From contig NC_083342.1 in NCBI RefSeq assembly GCF_019175385.1, positions 120,466,376 to 120,530,375 of the forward strand: a stretch of DNA of 64,000 nucleotides, read 5' to 3'. The notes beneath the pieces are model-generated. The model did no database searches. It was not told the origin of the DNA and was given only the letters and a program-made list of their open reading frames with translations. The number at the start of each line of letters is the position of its first letter. The stretch's first letter is position 1. The DNA comes from Lycium barbarum. Taxonomy: Eukaryota > Streptophyta > Magnoliopsida > Solanales > Solanaceae. Position numbers and translations under genes: made by a program. Positions 61,435-64,000 of the stretch are shown here, one piece after another.

Positions 61435-62388
61435 CGGAAAAAGGCCAAATATAACCCTGTACTATTGGAAAAAGGGTCAAATATATCCCTCGTTATACTT
61501 TGGGTCCAAATATACCCTTACCGTTATACTTTGGGCACAAATATACCCCTCCACCGTTAAAGTTGTTCACCTTAGGCATCCCATCCTACGTGGCAATGAT
61601 ATTTGATGAGGTGGATGCCACGTGACATTGCCACCTCGTCACCCCTAACCCATTTTATTCCTCCCATCTTCCACCACTAAAATTTCCATCCCTGGTAAAG
61701 GTATATGAAAAATCCAAGGTGAGGCTTAAGGAATAATGGTTGTGGACCATTCGCAGTTTTGCATCATTAGCAACCAACCACCTGAAAACACCATTGAACC
61801 GCCACTGCTTCACAATTCTCAACCACCTCTCAACCAGATCCGATCGACTCAGGCAATAAAAAGTCCACTTAAGTTACCTATTTTAATAGTATTTGTCACA
61901 TATTCAATAAAATAACAGAACAATGAATTATAATTTTAATATACTCTGAAAATCATTATGTATATTAATCATTATTCAACATATATATGGTTAAAGAATT
62001 AGGTACCATGTATATTCAAACAATATAATATAACAGACCAGTAATAAATTACTATTTAATACTAGGCAGAATGGATAAAAAAAATTCTAGAGCTCTAACT
62101 ATATGGTGGTAATAGTGGAAATGGTGGTGGAGTGGTGGAAGTTCTAGTGATGGAAGATGAGAGAAATAAAATGGGTTAGAGGTGATGAGGTGGCAATGCC
62201 ACGTGGCATGCACCTCATCATATATCATTGTCACGTAGGATAGGATGCCCAAGATGGACAACTTTAACGGCGGAGGGGTATATTAGTGCCCAAAGTATAA
62301 CGATAGGGGTATATTTGGACCCAAAATATAACGAGGGGTATATTTGACCCTTTTGCAATAGTACATGGGTATATTTGGCCCTTTACCG
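61435..62388. mobile_element. Foldback (MULE-like) element F4
   Basis: The ends are CGGAAAAAGGCCAAATATAA and the complement CGGTAAAGGGCCAAATATAC. A perfect 9-bp target duplication ATTTTAAAA lies at 61426-61434 and 62389-62397, the hallmark length for Mutator-like elements. The arms hold repeated 'CAAATATACCC' blocks, then CATCCCATCCTACGTGGCAA and 'GATGCCACGTGACATTGCC'. It is the closest relative of F2. Noncoding loop. Confidence 0.9.
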
Positions 62389-62395
62389 ATTTTAA

Positions 62396-63062
62396 AAAGG
62401 GCAATGGTGCAAATATATCCCTCAACTTTGCAATTTAGAGCAGATATACCCCTCGTTACAAAAGTGGTGTATATATACCCCTGTCGTTACAAAATGGTGC
62501 AAAATATACCTCTCTGCAGTTACAAAATGATGCAAATATACCCTTTTCACTGACGAGATTCTTTTTAAAAATCATTTAGATTATTTTTTAATTAAAAAAA
62601 ACGCCATGTGACTTTAAAAAAAAGCCTACCATTTTTTTTAGTAAACATAATTTTCTAAAGCCACATAGTAATTTTGTTTTCTGGTGGATCAGGTCTGGTT
62701 CGTTTAAAAAAATTGGTAGGCTTATTTTTTTAAAGTCACGGAGATATTTTTTTAAACAAACCAGGTCCGACACACAAAAAAAAAACAATTACCATGTGAC
62801 TTTAGAAAAATATGTCTACTCAAAAATAAATAGGTAGACTTTTTTTTAAAAGTCACGTAGCATTTTTTTAATTAAAAAATAACCTAAATAATTTTTTTAA
62901 AAAAATCCGTCAGCGAAAAGGTTATATTTGCATCATTTTGTAACGGCAGGGGTATATTTACACCATTTTATAATGACACGTGTATATATACACCACTTTT
63001 ATAACGAGAGGTATATCTGCTCTAAATCGCAAAGTTGAGGGGTATATTTGCACCTTTGTCGA
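62396..63062. mobile_element. Foldback element F5, abutting F4
   Basis: The arms carry GGTGCAAATATATCCCTCAA, 'GAGCAGATATACCCCTCGTTA' and further ATATACCCCT blocks, facing their complement at 62915-63060. The inner arms have mirrored 'CATGTGACTTT' and T/A-runs. It begins within a few bases of the F4 target duplication. No duplication of its own was found. Confidence 0.8.
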
Positions 63063-63192
63063 AACTTGAGAATCAATGTTATGTTGCTCTATTCATAAAC
63101 GTCATGAACTTCCACCTTGAAATCAAAAAAATAATAAAGTGTGTTTAAACTTTAAAGGGTACTGAATCAATACTAGGATGGGTGACCCCCTA

Positions 63193-63312
63193 GGATGCAA
63201 TCATACCAGCACTAACGCACCGAATCCCATCAGAATTCTGAAGTCAAGCGTGCTTGTTGGAGAGTAGTACTAGGATGGGTGACCCTTCGAAAGTCCTCGT
63301 GTTACATCCCTC
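63193..63312 (+). pseudogene. 5S rRNA pseudogene, full length
   Basis: GGATGCAATCATACCAGCAC through TGTTACATCCCTC spans 120 bp and follows plant 5S rRNA end to end. The internal control region (AAGTCAAGCGTGCTTG ... TACTAGGATGGGTGACC) is recognisable but altered: GGGCG is TTGGAG-like, and the CTCCTGGG segment is CCTTCGAA. A second, partial copy of the 3' region, ACTAGGATGGGTGACCCCCT, lies directly before it (63172-63191). It is not part of a normal tandem array. Confidence 0.85.
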
Positions 63313-63392
63313 TTTTATTAACCCAAAAAAAAAACAGTAAATTTTTCTTTTTTGTCAAAACTAACTGGTAATATTTCTTCAAATGGGTATTT

Positions 63393-64000
63393 TTTCAATT
63401 TTTTTTCTTTTTGGTAATTAACTTAGCTTTATCAATTGCTAAAATGTGAATATTACAGTGCTACAGCTAGACTTACACAACCTGCTGCCAAAAAACAACA
63501 AAGCACAGAATCATAACCTGCTAAGGGGATGGCACTAAAACAGGTAGCCAATCTCCCAATAGGAAGGGTGCAACTGCTCAGGTCATAACAGGGGATACAC
63601 GTACATAAACTATAGGGTCATAACTAGCAGCTAGAAGATGCACCGTTGCAGTAGTCTTCGATACCAGGTGCTGCTCTGATGTTGCAAGTAAATGCCACCT
63701 CCTTTGCTACTACTTCCACAGTCCTGGTCACTTGTTCAAATTGCCTCTGATTTCTCTCCATCCATATAGCATGAACACCTTCAGTATATACCATTTTCAT
63801 CACTTGTGCAGCATGTCTCTTCCCCTTGCTGCTCTTAATTATGCACTGCAGATGGTTGTCCCAATTTGTAGGTCTTGGATGATATCTTTGTAGCCAAGAA
63901 ATAATCTATCCAGAGAGAGCATGCAAAGGGGCAAAGAACAAACAAATGATCTCTAGTTTCCAAGAATGCATTACAGAATACGCATTTAGGATCTATGGTC
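63393..64000 (-). mobile_element. 3' end of an L1-like LINE, continuing beyond the window
   Basis: On the minus strand the edge encodes DPKCVFCNAFLETRDHLF, the zinc-binding motif (zf-RVT) after the reverse transcriptase of plant L1-type LINEs. After one frameshift near 63890 it continues as WLQRYHPRPTNWDNHLQCII and VHAIWMERNQRQFEQ, stopping near 63627. A 3' UTR follows, with a T-run on the plus strand (63393-63412) that would be the poly(A) side. The frameshift makes it inactive. Confidence 0.75.

Overview
This is nuclear DNA from a flowering plant, most likely one of the Solanaceae (inferred). It is AT-rich, gene-poor and dense with transposons. The family assignment rests on the repeat types: tRNA-derived SINEs, RTE LINEs with (TTG)n tails, TGTCACGACCC-type LTR retrotransposons, foldback elements made of repeated 'AAATATACCCCT' blocks, and CTCCCTCCG Stowaway MITEs. 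No genome-wide comparison was possible.

Four intact multi-exon genes are visible, all on the minus strand. They are a secreted ferritin-like desiccation-related protein (PCC13-62 type, 10912-12666), two tau-class glutathione S-transferases (25936-28054 and 38248-39443), and a heavy-metal-associated isoprenylated protein (HIPP, 58018-59406) ending in the CaaX box CFIM. A broken gene for a small secreted His/Pro/Trp-rich protein lies at 9412-9792 on the plus strand. A ubiquitin-protease N-terminal fragment (about 14648-14773), a mitochondrial atp6 fragment (50720-50850) and a 5S rRNA pseudogene (63193-63312) are relics.

Region by region: 1-2600 holds two LTR-like sequences. 2646-4697 is a foldback element with an RTE LINE inside one arm. 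4540-6240 is scrambled and tandem repeats, including a 202-bp array. 7000-8600 holds a MITE, a degenerate tandem array and an LTR fragment. 8950-9800 is the His/Pro gene with a solo LTR at its start codon. 10900-12800 is the PCC13-62 gene. 12930-18960 holds two Helitrons and several MITEs. 19155-24905 carries foldback elements and a candidate Pack-MULE. 25240-39450 is the GST pair, split by a nested insertion: a 4.6-kb solo LTR inside a 147-bp-LTR copia element. 40380-48900 is a SINE and a very young gag-only Ty3/gypsy element inside a Stowaway MITE. 49100-56980 holds a palindromic array, organelle DNA, MITEs, a SINE and a solo LTR. 58000-59610 is the HIPP gene. 59700-64000 holds Stowaways, two abutting foldback elements, 5S-derived DNA and the 3' end of a LINE.

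The genes do not form an operon or pathway. The two GSTs look like a tandem duplicate pair once only about 0.9 kb apart and since separated by retrotransposons. The best candidates for something little described are the foldback elements built from the same short AAATATACCC module, the LTR insertion whose target duplication rebuilds a start codon, and the palindromic 75-100 bp array at 49125-49585.
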